Shown: positions 18,335-26,999, numbered from the stretch's first letter. The stretch is 64,000 nucleotides of DNA from an uncultured Gemmatimonadales bacterium (GCA_947259585.1 CAMYMV010000014.1:29120-93119); one strand, 5' to 3'. Notes: generated by a model from the sequence alone, not told the origin. Made by a program: numbers and translations.

Positions 18335-19117
18335 ATGGGAAACGGTGGTGTGGTGAGGTGGGCGCTGGTGTTGCCGCTCGTCCTTCTTGGCGGGGCTTGT
18401 GCGAGCAAGGGCGATGTGCAGCAGATGGAGTCGAACATGCTGGCCGAGATCAGGGCGATCAAGGCCAGTCAGGACAGCTTGAATCGCGAGCTGCGCGGCG
18501 CCGTGGTCGACAGCCTGGAAACGCAGGAGATGCGGCAGCTGCAGGGGCGCTCGGAGCAACAGCGGCAGCTGGCGCAGATCCAGCAATCGCTCGCCCAGGT
18601 CCTCGACCTGCTGGGTCAGATCGAGACGGAGCTGCAGCGGAGCCGCGCGTACGGCCAGCCCACGCCGGTGCCCGTGGTCCCGGGCGGACCGATCGGCGAT
18701 GCCGGAACCGGCACCCCAGGAGGCGAAGCCGGCGGCGATGATGCTGCCGCGGTCTTGTACAACTCCGCCCAGAACCAGTTCAACCGCGGTGCCTACGCGA
18801 CCGCGCGAGCGGGCTTCGCGGAGTATCTTCGCATCTACTCCGATAGCGAGCTGGCGCCCGACGCCCAGTTCTATCTGGCTCGCACGCACGAGGAAACGGA
18901 TGATCCCGCCGCGGCGCTGGCGGAGTACGCTCGGGTGCTGGAGCTGTACCCGAACTCCCGTCGCGCTCCGTCGGCCCTCTACGCGAGCGGCCGAATCGAG
19001 CTGGATCGGGGAAACACCCAGGATGCCATCGAGTTTTTCTCGCGCGTCGTCCGAGGCTATCCCAACAGCGATGAGGCCATCCTTGCCGAGCGACGTCTCA
19101 GCGACCTCCGACGGTAG
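18335..19117 (+). CDS. cpoB: Tol-Pal cell division coordinator CpoB/YbgF
   Basis: A 260-residue exported protein starting 3 bases after pal. Signal with lipobox-like LGGAC/ASKG, so possibly a lipoprotein (unlike E. coli CpoB). Residues about 30-110 are Gln/Glu/Leu-rich and form a predicted trimerising coiled coil (MRQLQGRSEQQRQLAQIQQS), then a Pro/Gly linker and three to four TPR units (YNSAQNQFNRGAYATARAGF, PDAQFYLARTHEETDDPAAA, YASGRIELDRGNTQDAIEFF). Links outer-membrane constriction with peptidoglycan synthesis. Confidence 0.93.
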   Translation: MGNGGVVRWALVLPLVLLGGACASKGDVQQMESNMLAEIRAIKASQDSLNRELRGAVVDSLETQEMRQLQGRSEQQRQLAQIQQSLAQVLDLLGQIETELQRSRAYGQPTPVPVVPGGPIGDAGTGTPGGEAGGDDAAAVLYNSAQNQFNRGAYATARAGFAEYLRIYSDSELAPDAQFYLARTHEETDDPAAALAEYARVLELYPNSRRAPSALYASGRIELDRGNTQDAIEFFSRVVRGYPNSDEAILAERRLSDLRR

Positions 19118-19201
19118 CCCAACCTCGAGCCCAGCGGCCGGCTGGAGTTCCTCGGCGAGCTGCTACTAGCGGCGCGTCGCCCCTCCGCTGCCGGGAACAC
19201 C

Positions 19202-19729
19202 GTGCGCTGTCCGAGCTGCCAGCACCTCGACGATCGGGTCGTCGACTCGAGGCTCGTCCGAGCGGGCAGCTCGGTCCGCCGCCGCCGCGAGTGCGCGGCA
19301 TGCGGTCGCCGCTTCACGACCTACGAGCGCCTGGAGGAAGAACCGCTCACCGTGCGCAAGCAGAGTGGAGTGGTCGAGCCGTTCGAGCGCTCGAAGCTCA
19401 AGCGGAGCATACAGGTGGCGTGCGCCAAGCGGCCGGTGGCCGACTCGATCGACGAGCTCGTGGATGCCATCGAGGAGGAGCTGGCGAGCTCCGACGGCCG
19501 GGAGGCGAACACGGCGCGCATCGGCGAGCTGGTGATGGAGCGCCTCTCGGCCCTCGACCAGGTCGCGTACGTTCGCTTCGCCTCGGTGTACCGTAACTTT
19601 CAGGAGACCACGGAGTTCGAGCAGGAGGTACACGAGCTGCAGAGACGCCGGCGATACGAGACGCCGGGGCAGGCTGACCTGTTCCGCAGCTCGGGGAATC
19701 GGGCCGACGGGCCATCCGGTGAGGAGTGA
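19202..19729 (+). CDS. nrdR: Transcriptional repressor NrdR
   Basis: NrdR, 175 residues, the ATP/dATP-sensing repressor of ribonucleotide reductase genes. The zinc ribbon has Cys3, Cys6, Cys31 and Cys34 (MRCPSC ... CAACGRRFTT), followed by the ATP-cone domain (VRKQSGVVEPFERSKLKRSI ... YVRFASVYRNF). It would bind NrdR boxes upstream of nrd operons; none are visible in this window. Starts at GTG 19202, 84 bases after cpoB. Its stop overlaps the tatC ATG (TGATG). Confidence 0.97.
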   Translation: MRCPSCQHLDDRVVDSRLVRAGSSVRRRRECAACGRRFTTYERLEEEPLTVRKQSGVVEPFERSKLKRSIQVACAKRPVADSIDELVDAIEEELASSDGREANTARIGELVMERLSALDQVAYVRFASVYRNFQETTEFEQEVHELQRRRRYETPGQADLFRSSGNRADGPSGEE

Positions 19730-20496
19730 TGCCCCGCGACAGCGCCGAGATGCCGTTCCTGGACCACCTCGAAGAGCTGAGGTGGCGCATCATCTGGAGC
19801 CTGATCGCGATCATGGCGGGCTCCGTGATCGGCTTCCTGGCCGTCGTCGAGTTGAACGTGATCGGTGTTCTGGAACGGCCGATTCAGGAGCTTCTGCCGG
19901 ACCGGAAGCTCGTATTCACCAGTCCGACCACACCGTTCTTCGTAAGCTTGAAGCTGGGCGTCGCCGTCGGTCTGCTGCTGGCCCTACCGGTGCTGATCTA
20001 CCAGGCGTGGGCCTTTCTCTCGCCCGCTCTCAACCCGAGCGAGCGCAGGTACGTCGTGCCCGGAGCTGCGGGCGGCATCATCCTGTTCACCGCCGGCGTG
20101 GGCATGGCCTACTTCCTGGCACTCCCCATCGGCCTTCGCTTCCTGCTGACGTTCCAGGCCGAGAGCCTCGCCCCGATCATCACGATCGATGAGTATCTGA
20201 AGTTCGCCACCGGCGTGATCCTGGCGTTCGGCGTGCTCTTCCAGCTTCCCGTCGTCCTCGTCGTGCTGGGCCTGATGGGGATCGTGACGCCCACGTCGCT
20301 CGCCAAGTACCGCCGGCACGCGATCGTCATACTCGCCGCGCTTTCGGCCCTGCTGACCCCGGCCGATCCGGGGACGATGCTGATGCTCCTCATGCCGCTC
20401 GTCCTGTTGTACGAGCTCTCGATCTGGCTCACCCGTGTGGCGATCCGCCGCAAGGGCGTCGACGCCGAGGAGAGCGGAGTCCTCCCGGCACGATGA
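19729..20496 (+). CDS. tatC: Twin-arginine translocase subunit TatC
   Basis: TatC, 255 residues, six predicted membrane helices; the signal-peptide receptor of the Tat folded-protein exporter. The N-terminus MPFLDHLEELRWRIIWS carries the conserved HLEELR; FxxPxxLxxF-type loop and SPALNPSERR are also family features. The start is ATG 19729 within the nrdR stop; GTG 19726 is also in frame. TatA is encoded 4.4 kb downstream. A likely substrate in the window is the DUF1501 protein with a twin-arginine signal. Its stop overlaps the next gene by 4 bases (ATGA). Confidence 0.95.
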   Translation: MPRDSAEMPFLDHLEELRWRIIWSLIAIMAGSVIGFLAVVELNVIGVLERPIQELLPDRKLVFTSPTTPFFVSLKLGVAVGLLLALPVLIYQAWAFLSPALNPSERRYVVPGAAGGIILFTAGVGMAYFLALPIGLRFLLTFQAESLAPIITIDEYLKFATGVILAFGVLFQLPVVLVVLGLMGIVTPTSLAKYRRHAIVILAALSALLTPADPGTMLMLLMPLVLLYELSIWLTRVAIRRKGVDAEESGVLPAR

Positions 20497-23468
20497 AGCC
20501 GGCTGGGCGGGCGCTCGTCGCGTGCGCGGCCTTGGCGGCCTGCTCCGCGCTGCCCTGGCAGACAGGGATCGCGCAGGAGAGCGGAGCTCCGCCGGACTCC
20601 GTTTCCCCCGACTCGTTGCCCCGGCCAGATCCGCGGATCCTCGATGCACAGCGCACCGGCCTGCCCGCCGACACCGATTCGGTGGCCGTGGACTCCGCGC
20701 GCGTCACGGACGTGGACGCGAGGCGAGAGGCGCTGAGCGAGGGTGGCTTCCCCGAGCGAGACGACGTCTTCTCGCAGCTCGTCGCTCTGCCCGGCTTTCG
20801 AATCCTCGAGTACCGCGGCGCGAGGGTCGAGCTCGACCTGGAGCTGGAGTCGGTGCGGCTCATGGGTGAGGCCCAGGCCAACTACGAGGAAGCCGTTCTC
20901 CGGGCCGACTCGATCACCTACCTGGCGCGAGCACGCTTCATCTCCGCGCTCGGTGCGATCGCCCTCCTCGGGCCCGAGCAGGCCGAGGTCGTCAGCGACT
21001 CGGGCCCGCTCTACTACGACGTCGCGACCCTGAAGGGTACGATCTTCGATGCCGAGACCCAGTTCGCAGATCGAGGAGCGACGTGGAGGGTCCGGGGAGA
21101 CGCGATTCCGGCGGGAACCGATACCCTGTTCGTCCTGTCGGGTGAGTTTACCTCGTGCGAGCTCGAGCTCCCTCACTACCGCTTCGCCTCGGGGCAGATC
21201 AAGCTCGTCAACGAGAACACGCTCGTGGCCTGGCCCGTGGTCCTCTACGTGGGCAACGTGCCGATCGCCTGGCTTCCCTTCATTGCACAGGATATCCGCC
21301 CGGGACGCCGCAGCGGCCTGATTCCGCCTCGCTTCGGGATCAACGACTTTCTGGCCTCGGGGGATATCGGGCGCCAGATCACGGACTTCGGCTACTACTG
21401 GGCGATCAACGATTTCATGGATGCCCAGTTCACGGTCGACTGGTTCGGGGGTCAGTTCACACGGGTGAACGGTGCCTACCGGTACAAGTTCCTGAAGGAC
21501 TTCCTGCAGGGAAACCTGCTCGCCAGCTACAGCTTCGGAGAGACGGGCCGCAACTTGTCGCTGGCCTGGAGCCACAATCAGGAGCTGACGCCAAAGACCC
21601 AGCTCAGGATCAACGCCCAGTACGTACAGGACACCAAGGTCTTCGAGGATCAGAGCTTCGATCCCCGGGAACAGACAGCGATCATCACATCGGACCTCGG
21701 CCTCAACCACCGGTTCGGCTTCGGCAACGTGTCGCTGAGCGCTCGGCGCAGGCAGTTCCTCGAGGAGGATGGTCGGGTGGACCTCACGCTGCCCTCCTTC
21801 AACATGAGCTTCTCTCCCGTGACGCTGTTTCGCGCCCCGGCCAGCCAGCAGGGGGCGTTCAACAACCTCACCTGGAGCGGCGGCCTCAATTTCCAGCGAA
21901 CCGAGCAGACTCGCGACTTCGGGACGGACAGCCGCAACACGACGGGAGGGATAACCAGCTCCTTCACGCTCCGCGAGCTGAGCATCAGCGGTGCAGCCAA
22001 CTATGCCGAGCAGACCACGGTTCCCGCCGATTCTCTGGGGAACGACCTGGCCGAGGAGCTCCAGGGCACGGGCCGCTGGAACGTCGCAGCGAGTTACCGG
22101 CTCGGGTTGGTGGGCTCGACGACGCTGCGTCCGCGGGTGTCCGTCGATGGTTCCATGTTCCGCTCGGACAGCACGGGCCGAAACCTCATCACCCTGCCGT
22201 CACGCTTCAACGTCGGCGTCACGCTTACCACGGACGTCTTCGGATTCTGGCCTGGATTCGGCCCCTTCTCCAGCATCCGGCACAAGTTCTCCCCTCAGTT
22301 CACCTGGGCATACGCGCCCGCGGTGGAGGTGCCGGATTCCATCGCCAGCATCCCCGGGATTCCCGCTGCCTCCGGTGCGGCTCAGAACCGGCTGCAGATC
22401 AACTTCAACCAGACCTTCGAGGCGAAGCTGAAGCCGCGGTTGCAGGAAGAGGCGGAGCGCGAGCAGCTGCAGGTTCTCGGTCCGCAGGAAGCGCCCGAGG
22501 TACGGGAGCGGCCGGCGCCGGCCGTCGAGCCCGCCCTCGAAGGGCAGCTGCCCGAGGAGCCGCTGGGGGATGAGTTGCTGCTGGGGGAGGAGTTGCCGCT
22601 GGGGGATGAGCTTCCGCCGGCGGGACCGGGGGCCGAAGCCATGGCGGACTCTGCCGCGGCTGATTCGCTGGCGCTCTCCGCCTCGCAGGCGGACAGCGCG
22701 GAAGCGGCAAGAGCCGGCCCGGACGCGAGGTCGAGGCTGGGTCAGGTCGCGCGGAGGCGGCCGGCCACCGAGCAGAGTGTCGTTCTCCTCTCCTTGAACT
22801 CCACTCCGTTGGTGTTCGACTTCGAGCGCAAAGACCAACCGAAGCTGGTTACCGAGCGGTGGCGCACCAACATCACGTCGGACCTGCTCCGCGGCGTCGC
22901 CACGAACATCGAGTTCGACCTCTTCAGGGGCTCAGGCCCCGACCGGGACTTCAGCATGTACCTGTCCTCCGTCGGCGCCAGCTTCGGCTTCGGCTCATCC
23001 CGAAGTATCGGCTCGATCTTCGGGCTCGGCAGCAGCGGCAGGGATCAACCCCTGGCGTTGGCGAACTCCTCGCAGCGCCTGGATTCCCGCAGACGTCTCA
23101 ACTCCTTCGACCAGGACGATCGCTTCGACGGTGGCTCGTCCGGCCCCTGGAACGTTCAGTTCAACTACTCCCTGGTGCGCTCGCGGCCGGAGGAGGGAGG
23201 TGACGAGAGCCAGTCGGTGGGCGGCACCATCGCGTTGCGGCCGACGCCCAACTGGCGGATGCGCTGGACGACGCAGTACAACATCACTCAAGGTCAGTTC
23301 GGGGCGCAGATCGTGACGCTCGAAAGGGACCTGCACCGCTGGCAGGCCATCTTCGGCTTCAGCAAATCACCTAACGGCAACCTGATCTTCAACTTCTCCA
23401 TCGGCCTGAAGGATGCGCCGGAGCTCCAATTCGGATACGACCAGCAAGGCCTGTCCGGCTTCCCCTGA
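20493..23468 (+). CDS. lptD: LptD/OstA-like outer-membrane LPS-assembly protein
   Basis: A 991-residue exported protein. A signal peptide ends near GIAQES. Residues about 95-260 contain OstA-like beta-jellyroll elements (YRGARVELDLELESVRLMGE, GPLYYDVATLKGTIFDAET), with the FTSCELELPHYRF cysteine motif typical of LptD. The remainder is amphipathic beta-barrel. LptD inserts lipopolysaccharide in the outer leaflet. It is about 200 residues longer than E. coli LptD, mainly because of a Pro/Ala/Glu/Asp-rich segment at about 640-765 that holds three 6-residue repeats. The C-terminal sequence is Gly/Gln-rich and lacks an obvious terminal aromatic. It overlaps tatC by 4 bases. Confidence 0.82.
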   Translation: MKPAGRALVACAALAACSALPWQTGIAQESGAPPDSVSPDSLPRPDPRILDAQRTGLPADTDSVAVDSARVTDVDARREALSEGGFPERDDVFSQLVALPGFRILEYRGARVELDLELESVRLMGEAQANYEEAVLRADSITYLARARFISALGAIALLGPEQAEVVSDSGPLYYDVATLKGTIFDAETQFADRGATWRVRGDAIPAGTDTLFVLSGEFTSCELELPHYRFASGQIKLVNENTLVAWPVVLYVGNVPIAWLPFIAQDIRPGRRSGLIPPRFGINDFLASGDIGRQITDFGYYWAINDFMDAQFTVDWFGGQFTRVNGAYRYKFLKDFLQGNLLASYSFGETGRNLSLAWSHNQELTPKTQLRINAQYVQDTKVFEDQSFDPREQTAIITSDLGLNHRFGFGNVSLSARRRQFLEEDGRVDLTLPSFNMSFSPVTLFRAPASQQGAFNNLTWSGGLNFQRTEQTRDFGTDSRNTTGGITSSFTLRELSISGAANYAEQTTVPADSLGNDLAEELQGTGRWNVAASYRLGLVGSTTLRPRVSVDGSMFRSDSTGRNLITLPSRFNVGVTLTTDVFGFWPGFGPFSSIRHKFSPQFTWAYAPAVEVPDSIASIPGIPAASGAAQNRLQINFNQTFEAKLKPRLQEEAEREQLQVLGPQEAPEVRERPAPAVEPALEGQLPEEPLGDELLLGEELPLGDELPPAGPGAEAMADSAAADSLALSASQADSAEAARAGPDARSRLGQVARRRPATEQSVVLLSLNSTPLVFDFERKDQPKLVTERWRTNITSDLLRGVATNIEFDLFRGSGPDRDFSMYLSSVGASFGFGSSRSIGSIFGLGSSGRDQPLALANSSQRLDSRRRLNSFDQDDRFDGGSSGPWNVQFNYSLVRSRPEEGGDESQSVGGTIALRPTPNWRMRWTTQYNITQGQFGAQIVTLERDLHRWQAIFGFSKSPNGNLIFNFSIGLKDAPELQFGYDQQGLSGFP
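22563..22616 (+). repeat. Three 18-base tandem repeats inside the lptD-like gene
   Basis: Three consecutive 18-base units (22563-22580, 22581-22598, 22599-22616) share the pattern CTGGGGGAKGAGYTKCYG and encode LGDELL, LGEELP and LGDELP. They are in frame, so copy-number change would lengthen an acidic loop without breaking the protein. Confidence 0.85.
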
Positions 23469-23517
23469 TCTCGCGCGATGGGGTCGCAACGGCAGCAGAA
23501 CTCGTGTCCTATCGGCT

Positions 23518-23547
23518 TTGACAATCGCGACGGAGGCTCTCTACATT
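23518..23547 (+). promoter_or_regulatory. Predicted promoter of the polyprenyl synthase gene
   Basis: A perfect TTGACA at 23518-23523, an 18-base spacer and TACATT at 23542-23547. It predicts transcription from about 23554 and a 5' leader of roughly 77 bases before ATG 23631. This is one of the best sigma-70-type promoters in the window. Confidence 0.6.
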
Positions 23548-23630
23548 GGGCCGCGCTCTTGCTGAAGGCGGGCTGCCGGTCCGAAGCGAGTGCAGGGTCA
23601 CCCAAACGCTCGTTCCCGACGGGACAGAGG

Positions 23631-24617
23631 ATGTTCGAAGCAGCTCCGCCCACCCTTCAGATAGTCAAGGAGCCGGTCGCTCAGCGTCTCGAAGAGGTCG
23701 AGGCCGCCATCACGAGCATGGTGCCGGCGGACTACGAGGCGACCGACGAGGTAAGCGAGTACATCCTCTCGCTGCGCGGGAAGCTCTTTCGGCCGGCGAT
23801 CCTCCTGCTGGCGAACGGGGTCGGGGACCAGCCGTCCGAGAACGCGATTCGCCTTGCGGCGGTGGTGGAGCTGATCCACGTGGCGACGCTGGTCCACGAC
23901 GATGCGGTCGATCACTCGGTCCGGCGACGCGGCCTTCCAACGGTGAACGCGCGATTCAGCCACCAGATCGCCATCATCATGGGGGACTACCTCTACTCGA
24001 GGGCGGTCATGGAGCTGGCCCCACTCGGCGACGTCGAGCCGATCTACATGCTGGGACATGCAGCTAATCGTATGACAATTGGCGAGATGCGTCAGTTGTT
24101 ATCACATGATACATTAATGTTCTCGGAAGCGGATTATTATCGCCTTTGCGAGTGCAAGACCGCCGCGCTCATGGCCGCGGCCTGTGAGCTCGGTGGGATG
24201 TACGGAGCCGGCTTCACTCGCGATCCGCTGAAGGACTTCGGCTTCAACCTGGGGATGGCGTTTCAGGTCACGGACGACCTGCTCGACTACACGGCGCCGA
24301 CCGACGTGACCGGCAAGCCGAGCGGGCAGGACCTGCGGGAGCACAAGGTCACACTACCGTTGATCGCCGCGCTTCGCGAGATGGCGCCGTCCGACCAGCG
24401 CGTGGTGCGAGACCTGTTCGGCAAGCCCGATCCTCCCGATGATGCCGTTCGGACGGTCGTGGAAGCCGTCGGCCGAGCCGGGGGGCTGGAATACGCCAGG
24501 AACCGAGGCGAGGAGTATGGCGATCGGGCGCGGAGTTGCCTGGACGGCCTGCCGGAGGGCGATTGTCTGGATGCGCTTCACGCGGCGGTCGATTTCGTGA
24601 CACAGAGGCAGAGCTGA
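23631..24617 (+). CDS. Polyprenyl (octaprenyl/heptaprenyl-type) diphosphate synthase
   Basis: A trans-isoprenyl diphosphate synthase of 328 residues that condenses isopentenyl diphosphate onto an allylic primer, giving the side chain of quinones. Both aspartate motifs are intact: DDAVD at residues 90-94 and DDLLD at 215-219; GKLFRPAI and the chain-length region before the first motif (LIHVATLVH) suggest a long-chain product. ATG 23631 is chosen from the family start and the upstream promoter; the longer frame from 23478 contains the promoter. Residues about 144-173 are encoded by an abnormal AT-rich patch although the protein sequence there stays family-like. Confidence 0.94.
   Translation: MFEAAPPTLQIVKEPVAQRLEEVEAAITSMVPADYEATDEVSEYILSLRGKLFRPAILLLANGVGDQPSENAIRLAAVVELIHVATLVHDDAVDHSVRRRGLPTVNARFSHQIAIIMGDYLYSRAVMELAPLGDVEPIYMLGHAANRMTIGEMRQLLSHDTLMFSEADYYRLCECKTAALMAAACELGGMYGAGFTRDPLKDFGFNLGMAFQVTDDLLDYTAPTDVTGKPSGQDLREHKVTLPLIAALREMAPSDQRVVRDLFGKPDPPDDAVRTVVEAVGRAGGLEYARNRGEEYGDRARSCLDGLPEGDCLDALHAAVDFVTQRQS
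24060..24149 (+). other. AT-rich codon patch inside the polyprenyl synthase gene
   Basis: About 90 bases with clearly lower G+C than the surrounding gene. Codons that are otherwise rare here cluster in it: AAT, CGT, ACA, ATT, TTG, TTA (twice), TCA, CAT, GAT, ACA, TAT (twice), CTT. The frame is intact and encodes NRMTIGEMRQLLSHDTLMF, normal for the family. I see no IS ends, target-site duplication or correctly spaced promoter hexamers. Confidence 0.7.
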
Positions 24618-24620
24618 GCG

Positions 24621-24899
24621 ATGGAGTACGGACGACGTAAGGCGACGGCGCGCCGCGTGGCGCTGATCGTCGCGGGTGGGTTGCTCCTGGGCGGGCTGGT
24701 TACCGAGCTGCTGATCCTGGCACTGCCCCCGAGCGCCGCGAGACAGTTCTTTATCACGACCCTATCGGCGAGCCTCGGGCCGTTGTCGATCGATCTCCAC
24801 GTGGTGGCGATCACGCTCGGTCCGCTCATGCTACGTTTGAACATTCTGAGCGTGATAGGGATACTATTGGTCGCGTGGTTCGCCAGGTCGCTTCTGTAG
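24621..24899 (+). CDS. DUF4321-type small membrane protein
   Basis: A 92-residue protein with two predicted membrane helices: RRVALIVAGGLLLGGLVTEL near the N-terminus and ILSVIGILLVAWFARSLL at the C-terminus, joined by a loop with SASLGPLSIDLHVVAITLG. This layout matches DUF4321, a family of unknown function. It starts 3 bases after the polyprenyl synthase stop and lies 28 bases before tatA, so it is probably co-transcribed with both. Confidence 0.8.
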   Translation: MEYGRRKATARRVALIVAGGLLLGGLVTELLILALPPSAARQFFITTLSASLGPLSIDLHVVAITLGPLMLRLNILSVIGILLVAWFARSLL

Positions 24900-24927
24900 T
24901 ACGACCCTGCCGAGGGGGGGCATTGCC

Positions 24928-25167
24928 ATGTTTGGTGGACTCGGGATGTGGGAGCTACTCCTCATCTTCTTCATCATCCTTCTGTTCTTCGGAGCGAGGC
25001 GTCTGCCGGAGATCGGTAATTCGCTGGGCAAGGGAATCCGCGAGTTCAAGGATTCCGTGAAGGAGATCGAGGGAGGGAGCGGAGCCGAGATCTCGGGCGG
25101 CCAGGAAGAAGCGTCGCCCTCCTCGAAGACCACCGAGAGCGAGACCGCCGGGCCCGCCGGCCCCTAG
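24928..25167 (+). CDS. tatA: Twin-arginine translocase subunit TatA
   Basis: TatA, 79 residues: membrane helix MFGGLGMWELLLIFFIILLF, the FGARRLPEIGNSLGKGIREF amphipathic helix with its conserved Phe-Gly hinge, and a polar acidic tail. It forms the pore of the Tat exporter with TatC, encoded upstream. An RBS-like AGGGGGGG precedes the ATG. Its TAG stop interlocks with the stop of the convergent ppiD-like gene (CTAG, 25164-25167). Confidence 0.96.
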   Translation: MFGGLGMWELLLIFFIILLFFGARRLPEIGNSLGKGIREFKDSVKEIEGGSGAEISGGQEEASPSSKTTESETAGPAGP

Positions 25168-26999
25168 GAGCCGAAGGGCGCGTTTGTCTGCTGTGCCTGC
25201 TGGGCCAGGCGGTCTCTGAGATCGATGACGTCCGCCTCCTCGCGAAGCCCCTGAAGCCACTGGCTCAGCTGCTGCTGTTGCTGCTGCAGCGTGAGTTGAG
25301 CCCGGATCCCATCCTTCGTCGCCTCGAACGATTCGACTGACGGCTCGGATCGCTCCAGAACCTCGAGAAGAACGATCGTCTCGCCGGCGTCTGCCGGTCC
25401 GCCGGCGACACCCTGCGGTAGGCCGAACGCCTCGCCCATGGCTTGCGTGTCACGGCCGAGGCCTGGAACGAACTCCAGCCTCGTGAATGGTTGCGTGACC
25501 TGCTCCGGCCAGCCGGTGCTCTGGCTGATGTCGGCGAGCACGGCCCCGTCGGCAAGGGCGTCGGCCGCCATACGCCTGGCGGCTTCCTTCCTCCTCTGCT
25601 GGAGCAGCAGCTCCTCGATGCTCGCCTCCACCTCGGTCAGGTCGAACGTTCCGCCTTCGCGCACCTCAGCGAGCTCGAGAATGTGGAAACCGCTCGCGTT
25701 CTCGAAGAACTGACTGAGGTCTCCGACGATGGTCGTCGGGTCGAACGCCCAATCCACGCCCACTCCGAGGGCACCCGCACCCGGCACGAATTCCGTCGAC
25801 TCCGTGAGGGTTATCGCCTCACGGATCTGGACGCCCATCGAGTCGGCGGCTGTCTTCAGGTCGTTGTCCAGCGCTATGCCTTCCAGCTCATCCAACTGGT
25901 CGAATAGCACGTCCTCGGTCTCGTCGGAGAGCTGGACCGGGATGAGGATGTGGCTCGCCGTGGCCGTGTCGCCATCGCGGGTGTCCACCCTCAGCAGGTG
26001 GTAACCTCGCGGCGAGAGGATCGGTTCGGAGATTCCCCCGACGGCGATCGAGAAGGCTGCGTCCCCGAGGGGGCCGGCCAGATCGCCTCGAGCGAAGCGA
26101 CCCAGGCTGCCACCGCTCTCTGCCGTCGCCACATCGGAGGATTGGCTTCGCGCCAACTCCTCGAACTCGGCGTCGCCGGCCACCAGGAGCTGGCGCAGCG
26201 AGTCCGACCGGGCTGCCGCCGCCGCCGTGTCCCCCGCCGACGGAGCGGCCGAGAGACTGACGATACTCACGATCGCGGTCGCCGGCTTTTCGTAATCGTC
26301 GCGATGCTCGCCGTAGTAGGAGCGGATCTCGTCGTCCGACACGCCGATCTCCGACATGTCGACGTCGGTCATCGGGTCCACGGTCACGTAGCGGACTCGG
26401 GCCGTCTGGCTTCGGTCCCGATACGCCCGCCAGACCTCGTCCTCGCTCACGTATACCGATGACTGGATTTGCTCGGCGAGCTTCTGCCGAGGCAGGATGC
26501 TCCGGTAGTACGACTCGATCTGAAGCAGCAGAATCTCATCGACGACCGGGTTGGCGAAGAACTGCCGGTACTTGTCGTAGTCGAAGCTGCCGTCCGTCTG
26601 GAAGGCGGGATGGCCCATCAGATCCGGTGGCGGAGCCGTTCGGAACGCCTCTTGAACCTCGACGTCGCTGATCCTGATCGAGAGACGGTTCAGCTCCTGC
26701 TCGAGCAGAACCTGCGAGATCATGGTCTCCCACGCCGCGTCCCGGATTCTCCGAGCCTCCTCGTCCGTGAGCGGCCGATCCGCCTGCGAGCGCGCGATGT
26801 CCAGGCGCCCCTCCAGGAGCTGCGTCCACTGGGCCAGCCTGATCTCCTGGCCGTTCACCGTGAGCACCACCGGGTTCGGCCCGGTCGCGGCCGAAGATTG
26901 CCGGCTCTGTACCCAGTCGAAGACGAGCCAACCCACGAAGGCGATCGAGAGGAGGAGCATCACCCACTTGGCGCTGTCCCGCATCGCACGCATGACCAT
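25164..26999 (-). CDS. ppiD: PpiD/SurA-like periplasmic peptidyl-prolyl isomerase
   Basis: A 611-residue membrane-anchored foldase. One N-terminal helix (KWVMLLLSIAFVGWLVFDWV) anchors it to the inner membrane; a SurA_N-like chaperone region follows (NGQEIRLAQWTQLLEGRL), then a parvulin-type rotamase domain (about 260-360: ARSQSSDVATAESGGSLGRF, ILSPRGYHLLRVD), a second degenerate parvulin-like region (GFHILELAEVREGG), and a C-terminal helical part. It assists folding of exported and outer-membrane proteins. ATG 26999, 26993 or 26984 are all possible starts. A TTGCCG-N17-TAGCTT promoter lies upstream. Confidence 0.88.
   Translation of the reverse strand: MVMRAMRDSAKWVMLLLSIAFVGWLVFDWVQSRQSSAATGPNPVVLTVNGQEIRLAQWTQLLEGRLDIARSQADRPLTDEEARRIRDAAWETMISQVLLEQELNRLSIRISDVEVQEAFRTAPPPDLMGHPAFQTDGSFDYDKYRQFFANPVVDEILLLQIESYYRSILPRQKLAEQIQSSVYVSEDEVWRAYRDRSQTARVRYVTVDPMTDVDMSEIGVSDDEIRSYYGEHRDDYEKPATAIVSIVSLSAAPSAGDTAAAAARSDSLRQLLVAGDAEFEELARSQSSDVATAESGGSLGRFARGDLAGPLGDAAFSIAVGGISEPILSPRGYHLLRVDTRDGDTATASHILIPVQLSDETEDVLFDQLDELEGIALDNDLKTAADSMGVQIREAITLTESTEFVPGAGALGVGVDWAFDPTTIVGDLSQFFENASGFHILELAEVREGGTFDLTEVEASIEELLLQQRRKEAARRMAADALADGAVLADISQSTGWPEQVTQPFTRLEFVPGLGRDTQAMGEAFGLPQGVAGGPADAGETIVLLEVLERSEPSVESFEATKDGIRAQLTLQQQQQQLSQWLQGLREEADVIDLRDRLAQQAQQTNAPFGS

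Noticed and set aside
20109..21710. 533-codon open frame on the minus strand
   Set aside because: Antisense to tatC and the lptD-like gene, without signal or motif.
23465..23495. Terminator hairpin after the lptD-like gene
   Set aside because: CCCC and GGGG can pair, but the inner bases do not match and no T tract follows.
24060..24149. The AT-rich patch as a mobile-element remnant
   Set aside because: No terminal repeats or target duplication, the frame and protein family are unbroken; a substitution-type explanation fits better.
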